Source: Streptosporangium subroseum (lineage in GTDB: Bacteria; Actinomycetota; Actinomycetes; Streptosporangiales; Streptosporangiaceae). Taken from it: a stretch of 64,000 nucleotides of DNA. Location of the stretch: positions 41,270 to 105,269 of the forward strand of contig NZ_FZOD01000004.1 in NCBI RefSeq assembly GCF_900188345.1. Direction: 5' to 3'. This document shows, one piece after another, positions 1-11,587 of this stretch; the stretch's first letter is position 1, and every line of letters begins with the position of its first letter. The position numbers were made by a program, and so were the translations under genes. The notes under the pieces were generated by a model. That model worked only from the letters and a program-made list of their open reading frames with translations, was not told where the DNA came from and ran no database searches.

Positions 1-476
1 TCGTCACGACGCGGAGCGTCAGAGCGGTAACCGCCCTGCGAACCACCGCGAGAACCACCGAACGAAGATCCGCCACGGTCGTCACGACGCGGAGCGTCGG
101 AGCGGGAGCCACCCTGAGAACCGCCGGAGGGCCTGCCGTACGAGGAGGACCCGCCACGGTCGTCACGGCGCGGGGCGTCGGAGCGGAAGCCGCCCTGCGA
201 ACCGCCCTGGGGCCTGCCGTACGAGCTGCGTGAACCATCGCGGTCCGCGCGGAATCCGCCCTGCGAACCACCGGACTGCGAACCGCCACGGGATCCACCG
301 GATGAGGAGCCGCCCCGGAAACCGCCGGACTGCGAACCACCTCTGGATCCACCGGATGAGGAGCCGCCCCGGAATCCACCGGACTGCGAGCCCCCACGGG
401 GATTGCCACCGCGCGGGGCTCCGCCACGGCCTTGACCGCGTCCATCACCGGACGGGGTACTGCGCCTGTTGTTCAC
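1..476 (-). CDS. N-terminal part of an RluB-type pseudouridine synthase (truncated by window edge)
   Basis: Only the first ~158 codons are in the window. They start at a GTG at 476-474, whose first base is the last base of the scpB stop codon, so the two genes are translationally coupled. The visible part is wholly low-complexity: Gly, Ser and Arg rich, with repeated blocks such as GGSQGGFR and RSDAPRRDDRGG, which would be a disordered, basic, RNA-binding tail. No catalytic domain is in view. The call rests on the conserved actinobacterial order xerD-parA-scpA-scpB-rluB, where the pseudouridine synthase often carries such a tail. The product is therefore inferred from context; the ORF itself is clear. 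Confidence 0.6.
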   Translation of the reverse strand, partial: MNNRRSTPSGDGRGQGRGGAPRGGNPRGGSQSGGFRGGSSSGGSRGGSQSGGFRGGSSSGGSRGGSQSGGSQGGFRADRDGSRSSYGRPQGGSQGGFRSDAPRRDDRGGSSSYGRPSGGSQGGSRSDAPRRDDRGGSSFGGSRGGSQGGYRSDAPRRD

Positions 477-1033
477 TACTTCTGCTCCTCTAGGGATTCC
501 ATGTCGTCGGGCAGGAACGGTGCCAGTTCGGGGAGCTCTTCGAGATCCCGCAGGCCCATCCGCTCGAGAAAATACGAACTTGTCCGGTAGAGCACGGCTT
601 GGCTCTCCGGTTCGGTGCCGGCCTCTTCGACCAGCCCCCTGGTCACCAGCGTGCGCATGACACCGTCGCTGTTGACGCCTCGGATGGCCGCCACCCGGGC
701 CCGGCTGACCGGTTGCCGGTAGGCGACCACGGCCAGGGTCTCCAGCGCGGCCTGGGTGAGCCGCGTCTGCTGGCCGTCGCGGACGAACCGCTCTACGAGA
801 GTCGCATACTCGGCCCGCGTGTAGAACCGCCAGCCGCCCGCGACCTCTCTGAGATCAAAACCCCGGCCGGACGCGGTGTATTCCGCCGAGAGGTCACGGA
901 GTGCCTTGCCGATCTCGTGCGTGGGCCGTTCCAGCACCTGGGCGAGGGTCACCTCGGCGACCGGTTCGTCGACCACCAGCAGGATGGCCTCCAACCCGGC
1001 ACGCAGGTCCGGCTCGGGCGCCACGTCAGTCAT
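476..1033 (-). CDS. scpB: Segregation and condensation protein B
   Basis: 185 residues. ScpB forms the kleisin-associated winged-helix subunit of the SMC-ScpAB complex that compacts and helps segregate the chromosome. The sequence shows the two winged-helix halves of the family, including the recognisable stretch LAVVAYRQPVSRARVAAIRG around residues 100-120 and a following GLVEEAG turn. Length is typical for actinobacteria. Its start overlaps the end of scpA by 8 bp and its stop overlaps the downstream pseudouridine synthase start by 1 bp, so all are one operon. Confidence is high from family sequence and context together. Confidence 0.95.
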   Translation of the reverse strand: MTDVAPEPDLRAGLEAILLVVDEPVAEVTLAQVLERPTHEIGKALRDLSAEYTASGRGFDLREVAGGWRFYTRAEYATLVERFVRDGQQTRLTQAALETLAVVAYRQPVSRARVAAIRGVNSDGVMRTLVTRGLVEEAGTEPESQAVLYRTSSYFLERMGLRDLEELPELAPFLPDDMESLEEQK

Positions 1034-1850
1034 CAGCGGGTTCTCTCTTCATGCTCTCGTCGTAGTCGTCGGCAACGGCGATGTCCCCGTCGTCGCTGCC
1101 GGTCCAGGTCACGTGCAGTTCTCCGAGAGGCTCCACCTGCTCGAAGGAGACGGCCGCTTCCCGGTAGAGCTCGAGGACGGCCAGAAAACGCGCGACGATC
1201 TCGAATGTGCCGGTGCAGTCGGAGGTGAGAGCCCGGAAGGTCGCCCGGCGCACCCGCCGCAGCCGCTCGACCAGGATAACCGCCTGATCGCGGACGTTGG
1301 CGAGTGGTTGGTAGATGTGAGCCACCGAAACCGACGGAGGAGCCTTGGGTGCGAAGGCCCGCCGGGCGATCTCGGCGAGACGGTCGGGGCCGATGCCCAG
1401 GATCAGCGCGGGCAGGAGGTTGGCGAACTGGGCCTCCATCGGCACGGTCCTGGGAAAGCGCAGGGCCTCGTCGGCCAGCCGGCCGCCGAAGACCTTCACG
1501 ACCTCCTTGTAGGCCCGGTACTGCAGGAGACGGGCGAACAGCAGGTCGCGGGCCTCCAGCAGGGCCAGGTCCTCCTCGTCGTCGACCTCGCCCGACGGCA
1601 GCAGCCTGGCCGCCTTGAGGTCGAGCAGGGTCGCCGCGACGAGCAGGAAGTGGCTCGTCTGGTCCAGATCCCATTCCGGGCCCCTGGCCCGGATGTAGGA
1701 GATGAACTCGTCGGTGACCTGGCTGAGCGAGACCTCGGTGATATCCAGCTTGTGCTTGGAGATCAGACCGAGCAGGAGGTCGAAAGGCCCCTCGAAGACC
1801 TCCAGGTGCACCCTGAAGGTGCCGCTGTCGGCCTGCGTCTGCTCGGTCAT
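1026..1850 (-). CDS. scpA: Segregation and condensation protein A (kleisin)
   Basis: About 274 residues from the ATG at 1850. ScpA is the kleisin that bridges SMC heads and binds ScpB. The family N-terminus is clear (FEGPFDLLLGLISKHKLDI), and the C-terminal winged helix ends in an acidic tail. The start is uncertain. The ATG at 1850 has GGAGG only one base upstream, which is too close, while in-frame starts at 1877, 1883 and 1901 would overlap the end of parA (stop at 1886). A perfect 8-bp inverted repeat with a 2-nt loop at 1859-1876 lies just upstream of the ATG at 1850. The gene lies in the parA-scpA-scpB operon. Confidence 0.94.
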   Translation of the reverse strand: MTEQTQADSGTFRVHLEVFEGPFDLLLGLISKHKLDITEVSLSQVTDEFISYIRARGPEWDLDQTSHFLLVAATLLDLKAARLLPSGEVDDEEDLALLEARDLLFARLLQYRAYKEVVKVFGGRLADEALRFPRTVPMEAQFANLLPALILGIGPDRLAEIARRAFAPKAPPSVSVAHIYQPLANVRDQAVILVERLRRVRRATFRALTSDCTGTFEIVARFLAVLELYREAAVSFEQVEPLGELHVTWTGSDDGDIAVADDYDESMKREPADD

Positions 1851-1885
1851 CCCTCCATTGTCCCGCAGGCGGGACACAGTCACCG

Positions 1886-2827
1886 CTACAGCGCGTCCCA
1901 TCTGGCGAGAACTTCGCGAGCGAGCTCGCGATAGGCGCTCGCACCGAGGGAGGAGGAGTCGAAGCTGGTGATGGGCTCACCGGCCACGGTGGCGTCCGGG
2001 AAGCGAACCGTCCGGTTGATCACCGTGTGGTAGACCTTCTCGTCGAACGCCTCGACCACCCGGGCCAGCACCTCGCGGCCGTGCAGGGTGCGCGCGTCGT
2101 ACATGGTGGCGAGCAGGCCCTCGATCACCAGCTCGTCGTTGATGCGCTCCTGGACCTTGATGATCGTGTCCATGAGCAGCGCGACTCCGCGCAGCGCGAA
2201 GAACTCGCACTCCAGCGGCACCATCACGCCGTGCGCGCAGGCCAGCGCATTGATCGTGAGCAGGCCGAGAGAGGGCTGGCAGTCGATCAGGCACACGTCG
2301 TACTCGGGCAGGAGGGGTTTGATCACCCGGCCGAGCACCTGCTCGCGGGCCACCTCCGTGACGAGCTGGACCTCCGCGGCCGACAGGTCGATGTTGCTGG
2401 GCAGCAGGTCCATCCGCTCGACGCCGGTCTCCAGCAGCACGTCCCTGGCGGTGATCTGGCGCTCCATGAGGAGGTTGTAGACCGTCAGGTCGAGCTGGAG
2501 CGGGTTGATCCCCAGGCCCACGGAGAGCGCGCCCTGCGGATCGAAGTCGACCAGCAGCACCCTCAGCCCGGCCTCGGCCAGCGCCGCGCCCAGGTTGATG
2601 GTGGTGGTCGTCTTGCCGACGCCACCCTTCTGGTTGACCATGGCGACGACCCGCGCCGGCCCGTGCACCGTACGGGGGGGTGGGTCGGGAAACACCGGGC
2701 GAGGACGCCCTGTAGGGCCGAGAACTCCCCCACTGCGAGGGGTCCCGGCGGTCTTTGTGTCCCCCCAGGGATTCTCGGGGTTTCCAGGGGTCGTTCCCCG
2801 GACAGAACCGTCGGTGGTCACAGTCAC
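1886..2827 (-). CDS. parA: ParA/Soj-family chromosome partition ATPase
   Basis: 314 residues from the GTG at 2827, which has GGGAGG about 8 bases upstream; an upstream in-frame start at 2908 is less likely. A Pro/Gly-rich N-terminal tail of ~60 residues precedes the deviant Walker A motif NQKGGVGKTT, followed by VDFDPQGALS and a Walker-B-like CLIDCQPSLGLL, all typical of ParA/Soj. It would bind DNA and ATP and drive origin or cargo segregation. No ParB gene is adjacent, so this is probably the ParA-like protein that sits with scpAB in actinobacteria rather than the parAB pair near oriC. It lies between xerD and scpA. Confidence 0.9.
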   Translation of the reverse strand: MTVTTDGSVRGTTPGNPENPWGDTKTAGTPRSGGVLGPTGRPRPVFPDPPPRTVHGPARVVAMVNQKGGVGKTTTTINLGAALAEAGLRVLLVDFDPQGALSVGLGINPLQLDLTVYNLLMERQITARDVLLETGVERMDLLPSNIDLSAAEVQLVTEVAREQVLGRVIKPLLPEYDVCLIDCQPSLGLLTINALACAHGVMVPLECEFFALRGVALLMDTIIKVQERINDELVIEGLLATMYDARTLHGREVLARVVEAFDEKVYHTVINRTVRFPDATVAGEPITSFDSSSLGASAYRELAREVLARWDAL

Positions 2828-2926
2828 CAGTCGAACCTCCCTGACGGCCTCGAACCGGACCGTCCGGACGGACACTATGGCGTCAACACGTATGCGGCAA
2901 GGCGGCACGCCCGGACATAAGCAAGC

Positions 2927-3853
2927 TCAATGCCGTGTGCGCGGATGCGCGGCGGCATAGACCTCGCGAAGCTTGTCGACCGTGACCAAGGTGTACACCT
3001 GTGTGGTAGTCACCGAAGCGTGGCCGAGTAGTTCCTGAACCACCCTAACGTCCGCACCCCCATCCAGGAGGTGTGTTGCGAATGAATGTCGCAACATGTG
3101 TGGCGAGACACCGTTCAGGCCCCCGCGCTCGGCGGCGGCCTGGAGGACCTCCCAGGCGCCCTGACGAGTGAGTCTTCCGCCCCTGGCGTTGAGGAACAGC
3201 CCGGAGGTGCCGCGGCCGCGAGAGGCGATCCGAGGGCGGGCCCGGGTGAGGTAGGCGCCCAGAGCCTCCCTGGCGAAGCGGCCCAGGGGCACCAGGCGTG
3301 CGCGTCCCCCCTTGCCGCGCAGGCGCACCCGCTGGGCCTCCGTCCCCAGATCGACGTCGTCCACGGCGAGCCCCACCGCCTCGGAGATGCGGGCGCCCGT
3401 GCCGTACAGGAGCTCCAGCAACGCCCGGTTACGCAGCGTGAGCGGGGCGTCGTCGGGCCCCGAGGCGGCGATCAGACGTTCCACGTCGTCAACGCTGATC
3501 GCCTTGGGCAATCGTTTGAGCTGGCGCGGCGGGTGCACCTCGTGGGCCGGGTCATGACGGCAGACCCCTTCGCGTAACGCGAAACGGTGCAGGCCGCGGA
3601 CCGCGGAGACGGCCCGCGCCGCCGAGCTGGCGACGAGGGCCTGGTGCTCCTCGTCGCCTTCCCTGAGCGCGGACAGGAAGGCCGTGACGTCGGCCTCGGC
3701 GACCTCGCCGAAGGTGACGCGGCCGCGATTCTTCAGATGCTCCACGTACCGCAGGAGGTCACGGCGATAGGAGGCCAGTGTGTTGGCTGCCAAGCCCCGC
3801 TCCACCGCCAGATGGGCGAGGTAGCGGGAGAGGACGGCCTCCGTCTCGCTCAG
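2927..3853 (-). CDS. xerD: Site-specific tyrosine recombinase XerD
   Basis: 308 residues if translation starts at the CTG at 3853-3851. XerD with XerC resolves chromosome dimers at dif. The tyrosine-recombinase residues are present: Arg in [12 protein letters not shown], Lys in [12 protein letters not shown], the HMLRHSF box, [10 protein letters not shown] and the terminal Tyr. No ATG, GTG or TTG gives a full-length protein. The first conventional start (GTG at 3805) would remove 16 residues that align with the first helix of E. coli XerD. The CTG has a perfect AGGAGG at 3859-3864 with 5-nt spacing, and the frame is closed by the NUDIX stop just upstream. A non-canonical start is therefore inferred. 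Confidence 0.93.
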   Translation of the reverse strand: MSETEAVLSRYLAHLAVERGLAANTLASYRRDLLRYVEHLKNRGRVTFGEVAEADVTAFLSALREGDEEHQALVASSAARAVSAVRGLHRFALREGVCRHDPAHEVHPPRQLKRLPKAISVDDVERLIAASGPDDAPLTLRNRALLELLYGTGARISEAVGLAVDDVDLGTEAQRVRLRGKGGRARLVPLGRFAREALGAYLTRARPRIASRGRGTSGLFLNARGGRLTRQGAWEVLQAAAERGGLNGVSPHMLRHSFATHLLDGGADVRVVQELLGHASVTTTQVYTLVTVDKLREVYAAAHPRTRH

Positions 3854-3865
3854 GGTGTCCTCCTG

Positions 3866-6225
<2,360 letters not shown>

Positions 6226-6357
6226 TCAGTCGGCACACCCTGATGAATGGCCTACAGGTCCACGGGCTCTCAGAATATCAAACAGTACCGGCGAAGTGCC
6301 CGGCCGTCCCCAACCTGTGTTCCAATCAAACCCAACCAAGCGGTAACTTGAGCCGTT

Positions 6358-7155
6358 ATGTCACTTAGTGGTGCGGTACGGCGTGCTGTGGGCAGCCTCA
6401 TTCATCGCGGTTGGGCCGCCATCCGCGCGGCCGGCGCGGTCACCCCCCTCAGCCCCGCCGGATACCGGTTCCGCCGCCTCGGGGAAGGCGCCCTCCTGTC
6501 GTTCCCCATCGGGGCCATCTTCGGCGAGGCCTGGATCGAGATCGGCGAGCACACCCTGATCGGCGAGCGGGTCTCCATCTCCGCGGGCATGGGCCCGGGA
6601 GTCGACCTGGGCCCGGACTCGATCGTGAGGATCGGCGGAAGCTGCTCGATCGGTAGGGGCAGCCACATCGTCGGCCACCAGTCGATCGACATCGGCGACC
6701 ACGTGTTCACCGGCCCGTACGTCTACATCACCGACCAGAACCACGTCTACGACGACCCGGAGATGCCGATCGGCCGCCAGTGGCCGCGCAACAACCCCGT
6801 GGCCATCGGCTCGGGATCCTGGCTGGGCACCGGCGCGATCATCCTCCCGGGCACCCGGATCGGCAGGCAGTGCGTGGTGGCGGGCGGGGCCGTGGTGCGC
6901 GGGGAGTTCCCCGATCACAGCGTGATCGCCGGCGTACCCGCGAGGGTCGTCCGCCACCACGTCCCCGGAGAGGGGTGGGTGCCCCCGCACCTCGACGGCG
7001 CCCACGTCGAACTCGCCGGCTCCCTCGACACCGGCGGCGCCCTCGTCGAATCCGCCGCCGTCAACGGCGTCCTTGCCGAGGCCGCCGCCATCGACGGTGC
7101 CCTTGTCGAATCCGCCGCCGTCGACGGCCCGGGACACCGGACTCCGCTGATCTAG
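6358..7155 (+). CDS. Hexapeptide-repeat (left-handed beta-helix) acyltransferase
   Basis: 265 residues, divergent from pyrG. The central part (about residues 55-200) has isoleucine-patch hexapeptide repeats and the usual late signature GTGAIILPGTRIG ... VVAGGAVVRG ... AGVPARVV of the maltose/galactoside/NeuD O-acetyltransferase group. It probably transfers an acetyl group from acetyl-CoA to a sugar or wall polymer; the substrate is unknown. His in TDQNHVYDD is a plausible catalytic base. The C-terminal ~40 residues lie outside the fold and contain three tandem 10-residue repeats (GALVESAAVN, GVLAEAAAID, GALVESAAVD) encoded by three 30-bp units at 7036-7125. Confidence 0.85.
   Translation: MSLSGAVRRAVGSLIHRGWAAIRAAGAVTPLSPAGYRFRRLGEGALLSFPIGAIFGEAWIEIGEHTLIGERVSISAGMGPGVDLGPDSIVRIGGSCSIGRGSHIVGHQSIDIGDHVFTGPYVYITDQNHVYDDPEMPIGRQWPRNNPVAIGSGSWLGTGAIILPGTRIGRQCVVAGGAVVRGEFPDHSVIAGVPARVVRHHVPGEGWVPPHLDGAHVELAGSLDTGGALVESAAVNGVLAEAAAIDGALVESAAVDGPGHRTPLI
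7036..7125 (+). repeat. Three in-frame 30-bp tandem repeats at the 3' end of the acyltransferase gene
   Basis: Units 7036-7065, 7066-7095 and 7096-7125 each encode a 10-residue Ala/Val/Glu-rich block. The unit length is a multiple of three, so expansion or contraction keeps frame. Units 1 and 3 are nearly identical. Confidence 0.85.
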
Positions 7156-7243
7156 ACGACGGAGCCGGAGGGCAGCGCGGTCGTGACATTCCCGGCGGTG
7201 GGCTCCTCGGCCTCTGCGGCCTCGGTGCCGGAGCGGATCCGGC

Positions 7244-10200
7244 TCAGTCTCCGAGGTCCTGGGGCCGGAGCGGGCCCGGCGCCGGATCGAGTCCGGTCGG
7301 CACGGTCGCGCGTACGGCCAGCGCGGCCGCCCTCTCCCGGTCGCCCGGCCGGTCGCGCTGCCGGAGGGTGGCGGCCAGCTCACGCGCGCTCGCCGCGGCG
7401 AAGGGCCGGAGCCCGGCCTCCTCGTTGCGCCGCAGCGCCGCCTCCAGGTGATCCGCGGCGCCGTCCAGGTCACCGCGGGCCCTCGCCAGCAGGCCGACGT
7501 GATGTCCGGCGAAGCCCGCGAAAGTGATCCCCGTGCCGCCGATCACGATCCGGTCCGCGTACGGCTCCAGGTGGGTGAAGAGCTCGCCTGCGGCGTCCGG
7601 CGACGCGAGCGCGGACCACAGTTCCGCCCGGACCGCGAGGTGGGTGAGCCACATGTAGTCCATCGGCACCTCCGGCTGCTGCCGCCACGGGCCGAGCGCG
7701 GCCCGCGCCTGCTCGGCGAGGCCCGAACGCAGCAGGGCGAGCGCGTGCCACTCGCGCAGCAGGGCGAGACCGGTGGCGGTGGCGGCCTCGGCCAGCAGCG
7801 GTTCGATCCCCGGCAGCGTGCCCCGTACCGTATTGAGCGTCGCCGCCAGCGCGACCGGCACCTCGGCGGCGCCGGCGACGGTCGTGCCCGAGTGGAACGC
7901 GTGTGCCCTGGCGATCGCCTGCTCCGCCTCGGCGAACCGGCCGCGGGCAACCGCCATGACCGCGTCGGCCCAGGTGAGCGCGACCAGCGCCGGAGCGAGC
8001 GCGTGCGTCTCGGCCAGCTCCCGTGCGTGCCGGTAGTCCCGCAGTCCCGCGGCGACGCGGCCCCGCTCGATCTGGTCCCGCCCGCGGAACACCAGGGCGC
8101 GGGCCACGGTGGCGGGGTCGTCCGCGGATTCGGCCAGATCGACGAGTTCACGCGCCACGGACAGCCGTTCGGCCAGCAGTTGCGGTCGCTCGTACGCGAC
8201 ATGGCGGAGTTCGAGCACACGGGCCAGGTCCGCCCGGCTGCCGTGGGTTCGGGCGAGAGCCTCGGCCTCGGTCGACAGTGCCACGGTACGGTCGACGGTG
8301 CCCGTGCCGTAGTAGATCTCCGCCGCGAGAGCGGCGAGCAACCGCGCCCGCATCGCCTCGTGCCCCGGTGAAAGATCCCGGAGTAATCGCTCGAACAGCG
8401 CGACCCCGGCGAAGTCCACCACCTGGTACTCGCGCCAGCTCCAGATCGCGTCCGCGGTGGTCGTGACCGCCGCCCGCGCCGCCGCCAGGACGTCCCCGCC
8501 CGCGAGGGCGACCTCGGCCGCCTCGCGGACGGCCTCCCACGCCTGTCGCTCGTAGCCCGCGCGTTTGCGGGCGAGCGCGAGACCGACGAGAACCTCGCAG
8601 CGGTCGGCGGCCGTGGCGGTGCGGTCACGCGACAGATCCGTCAGAGCGACCTCCCGCAGGCGGGCGGCCTCGGCGGGAGCGGGCTGCCGGGCCGCGAGCT
8701 CCGACGCCCGCACCCCGTAGGTCCAGGCGGCGCGGGCATGGTCGGCTCCCGCCCGCCCGTGGTGATGGGCGAGTTCGGCGAAGCGGGCTCCGTACACCCC
8801 GCCGGAGCGCTCCTCGATCACCCCGGCGAGCGCCGCGTGCAGCCGGCGGCGCCGACCCGGCGGCAGCCGTACGTAGAGCGCCTCCCGGACCAGAGCATGG
8901 GTGAACCTGTACCCGGGTCCCTCCTCCACGATCAATCCCGCCAGCAGGGCTGCCTCGGCGGCGGTCATCGCGGAGTCCGCGCTCAGCCCCGACGCCGCCT
9001 CGACGAGATCGAGATCGAACGTCGGTCCGCAGGCCGCCGCCGTCGACAGCAGCGGTTCGACGTCGCCGGGCAGCTGGGAGATCCGCCGGCGCACGACGTC
9101 CCGTACCCCGTCCGGGACCCCGTCCGGAACCGGCGGTGAGGCCGCGGCGCCCGGCTCGGTGAGACGCCGTTCGTCCGCCAGCAACTGGACCAGCTCGCCG
9201 ACGAAAAACGGGTTGCCGTTGGTGCGTTCCCGCAACGCCGCCGCGACCTCGTCGGGAATCTCGACGCCGTGCCGGAGCCGGACGTAGGCGCGCACGCCCG
9301 CCTGGTCCAGCCCGCGAAGACCGACCCGGACAAGGCCGGCACGGGCGAGGTCCGCCAGCGTCTCGGCCAGCTCCGGCGTCCGATCGGCCTCGGCGTCGCG
9401 ACTGGTCAGGAGGAGCACGACCGGCAGGCCGGCCAGCATCGCGCCGAGCCGGCGGACCAGGTGGAGCGTGTCCCCGTCCGCCCAGTGCAGGTCGTCGAGC
9501 ACGAGCAGGAGCGGACCGGCGTCACGCAGCAGGACGGCGGTGGCCTCGGCCAGCCGGAAGGCCGCCGTGTCGATGTCCGCCGTCGCCGCCGCGACCGTGC
9601 CGTCCGGGGCGGGGAGCAGGGCGGCCAGGGCGGGTAGCCGGGTCACCGTGCCCGCGGCGCTCACCAGCGGCCCCAGCGCCTGCGACCACGGCCACAGCGC
9701 CGGAGCGCCCGCGGCCTCCTCACACCGCCCCCATCCGGTGCGAATGCCCATCGCACCGGCGGTCGCGCACAGAGCGCGTGCCAGACCGGTCTTCCCGATG
9801 CCGGGCTCGCCGGTCACCAGCACCGCGGTCCCGCGGCCGGCGGAGGCGTCGACGAGATGCCCGGTCAGGCGGGTCAGCCACTCGTCCCGGCCGACCAGTC
9901 CGGCCCCGGCGGACGGCCCGGGAACCACCGCGGCGCCGCGCGCCGACGTCCTGCCGGGAGGAGGCCTGAGGTCCAGCGACGGCTCGTGGTTCAGCACCGC
10001 CGTCTCGAGCCGCCTCAGCTCCGGACCCGGATCGACGCCGAGCTCGGCCGCGAGGACCCGTCTGGCACGGCGCAGCGCGTCGAGCGCCTCGCCCTGGCGC
10101 TGGGACCGGTAGAGGGCGACCGCGAGCAGCCCCCAGGCCGCCTCCCGCAGCGGGTGCGCGGCGACCAGCTGCTCGATCTCCCCCACGAGCCGGGCGTGTA

Positions 10201-10738
10201 CGCCGAGGGCGAGCTCGGCGCGGAAGCGGTCCTCCGTCGCCAGCAACCCGAGCTCGCCGAGCCTGGCCGCCTCGGCGGCCAGCCCGGGAGCCGCAGCGGC
10301 GAGGTCCGCGTACGGCTCCCCGCGCCAGAGCCCGGCGGCGGTCCGCAACAGATCTCGGGCGTGCGCGGGATCGGTCGCGAGGGCCTCGTGTGCGGCACTC
10401 GCCAACCGCTCGAACTCGGCGGAGTCGACCGAACCGATCGAGCCGGTCGCGAGGGCGTAACCGGGCGGCCGCGTGATCAGAATCCGGGCGGGCGCCCGCG
10501 CCGGACGGTCCGGTTCGAGGACGCGCCTGAGGTTCGCGACGTAGGACTGCACCGAGGCCAGCACCTTGGGCGGCGGATCGTCGCCCCACAGTTCGTCGAC
10601 GAGACGGGCGATCGAGACGACCCTGCCATCGGCGGCCAGCAGCAGGCCGAGCAACGCGCGCTGCTTCTGGCCGCCGAGTTGGATCGGTCCACCGTCGGCG
10701 TCGAGGACCTCGACCGGACCCAACACCTGATACCGCAC
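7244..10738 (-). CDS. AfsR/SARP-type transcriptional regulator with BTAD, AAA ATPase and TPR-like region
   Basis: 1164 residues. Order of domains: OmpR-like winged-helix DNA-binding domain (1-~95, starting MRYQVLGPVEVLD), bacterial transcriptional activation domain (~98-245, with the PHARDLLRTAAGLWRGE-like TPR helices), then a STAND-type AAA ATPase with Walker A GEPGIGKT (Lys ~316) and Walker B LLLVLDDLHWAD (~410-418), then a long helical TPR-like C-terminus. No C-terminal LuxR HTH is seen, so the DNA-binding end is N-terminal. Such proteins regulate secondary metabolism or stress genes. It is divergent from the hemerythrin-like gene at 10862, a possible target. Start GTG at 10738. Confidence 0.9.
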   Translation of the reverse strand: MRYQVLGPVEVLDADGGPIQLGGQKQRALLGLLLAADGRVVSIARLVDELWGDDPPPKVLASVQSYVANLRRVLEPDRPARAPARILITRPPGYALATGSIGSVDSAEFERLASAAHEALATDPAHARDLLRTAAGLWRGEPYADLAAAAPGLAAEAARLGELGLLATEDRFRAELALGVHARLVGEIEQLVAAHPLREAAWGLLAVALYRSQRQGEALDALRRARRVLAAELGVDPGPELRRLETAVLNHEPSLDLRPPPGRTSARGAAVVPGPSAGAGLVGRDEWLTRLTGHLVDASAGRGTAVLVTGEPGIGKTGLARALCATAGAMGIRTGWGRCEEAAGAPALWPWSQALGPLVSAAGTVTRLPALAALLPAPDGTVAAATADIDTAAFRLAEATAVLLRDAGPLLLVLDDLHWADGDTLHLVRRLGAMLAGLPVVLLLTSRDAEADRTPELAETLADLARAGLVRVGLRGLDQAGVRAYVRLRHGVEIPDEVAAALRERTNGNPFFVGELVQLLADERRLTEPGAAASPPVPDGVPDGVRDVVRRRISQLPGDVEPLLSTAAACGPTFDLDLVEAASGLSADSAMTAAEAALLAGLIVEEGPGYRFTHALVREALYVRLPPGRRRRLHAALAGVIEERSGGVYGARFAELAHHHGRAGADHARAAWTYGVRASELAARQPAPAEAARLREVALTDLSRDRTATAADRCEVLVGLALARKRAGYERQAWEAVREAAEVALAGGDVLAAARAAVTTTADAIWSWREYQVVDFAGVALFERLLRDLSPGHEAMRARLLAALAAEIYYGTGTVDRTVALSTEAEALARTHGSRADLARVLELRHVAYERPQLLAERLSVARELVDLAESADDPATVARALVFRGRDQIERGRVAAGLRDYRHARELAETHALAPALVALTWADAVMAVARGRFAEAEQAIARAHAFHSGTTVAGAAEVPVALAATLNTVRGTLPGIEPLLAEAATATGLALLREWHALALLRSGLAEQARAALGPWRQQPEVPMDYMWLTHLAVRAELWSALASPDAAGELFTHLEPYADRIVIGGTGITFAGFAGHHVGLLARARGDLDGAADHLEAALRRNEEAGLRPFAAASARELAATLRQRDRPGDRERAAALAVRATVPTGLDPAPGPLRPQDLGD

Positions 10739-10861
10739 GGCGGCAACGCTAACCGGCGCGGCCGTGCTTGTCAGCGGGGTGCGTCCAAGTCAGGCCCGGA
10801 TGGTTTCCAAGTGGGTGAATGCAGGCTCTTCTCCAACGAGCGATACGAGAGAGGAGAGACC

Positions 10862-11581
10862 ATGACGAACCAGACCACCGACGGGCAACGGTTACACGGG
10901 CCGGGGCTCACCGACGTACGGATGATGCAGGTCGCGCACTCCAACTTCCGCCGCGAACTGGGCCTGTCGCCGACGGCGGTGCGCGCGGTCGCCGGCGGAG
11001 ACCGCCGCCGGATGTCGATCGTCGCAGACCACGCCACCCTGTTCCTGTCGCTGCTGCACCACCACCACGGCATCGAGGACGACCTGCTGTGGGAGGCGCT
11101 GCTCGAGCGGGTTCCCGCCGAGCTCGCTCCGCTGGTGCACGTGATGCAGAGCCAGCACGAACAGGTGGCGGCGCTGATGGATCAGGCGCAGGCGGGAATC
11201 GGCGCCTGGCGGCGTACCGCGTCCGCCTCTGACGGCGAGGCGCTGGCCGCGATCCTGTCCGACCTGTGCACGGCGCTGTTCGAGCACCTGCGCGCGGAGG
11301 AGACCCACCTTCTGCCGATCATGGCGAGGAACATCACCGCCGAGGAGTGGGAGGAGTTCACCGCGCAGGGAATGTCGTCGATTCCGAAGCGGCGGCTGCT
11401 TCTGGGCTTCGGAATGATGCTCTACGAGGGAGATCCCGAGGTGATCGGGATCGAGGTGCGGAAGCTTCCCGCACCGCTGCGCCGCCTGCTGCCGCCACTG
11501 GGACGCCGCGCGTTCCGGCGCTACGCCCGCCGGGTCCACGGCACTCCCACGCCGCCTCGCGGCATCGGCACCACCGTCTAG
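10862..11581 (+). CDS. Hemerythrin HHE domain protein
   Basis: 239 residues. The N-terminal ~170 residues are a four-helix hemerythrin-like domain with the metal-ligand pattern H26, the LHHHHGIEDDLLW stretch, SQHEQV and FEHLRAEETHLLP. It probably binds a di-iron centre and senses or handles oxygen, NO or iron. The C-terminal ~60 residues are basic, ending RRAFRRYARRVHG, with no recognised fold. The ATG at 10862 is preceded by GAGAGGAGAGAC, a good ribosome-binding site. It is divergent from the AfsR-type regulator, with the control region 10739-10861 shared. Confidence 0.88.
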   Translation: MTNQTTDGQRLHGPGLTDVRMMQVAHSNFRRELGLSPTAVRAVAGGDRRRMSIVADHATLFLSLLHHHHGIEDDLLWEALLERVPAELAPLVHVMQSQHEQVAALMDQAQAGIGAWRRTASASDGEALAAILSDLCTALFEHLRAEETHLLPIMARNITAEEWEEFTAQGMSSIPKRRLLLGFGMMLYEGDPEVIGIEVRKLPAPLRRLLPPLGRRAFRRYARRVHGTPTPPRGIGTTV

Positions 11582-11587
11582 CACAGA

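Noticed and set aside
1859..1876. Terminator between parA and scpA
   Set aside because: The 8-bp inverted repeat has only a 2-nt loop and no T-run, and the genes are coupled, so termination is unlikely.
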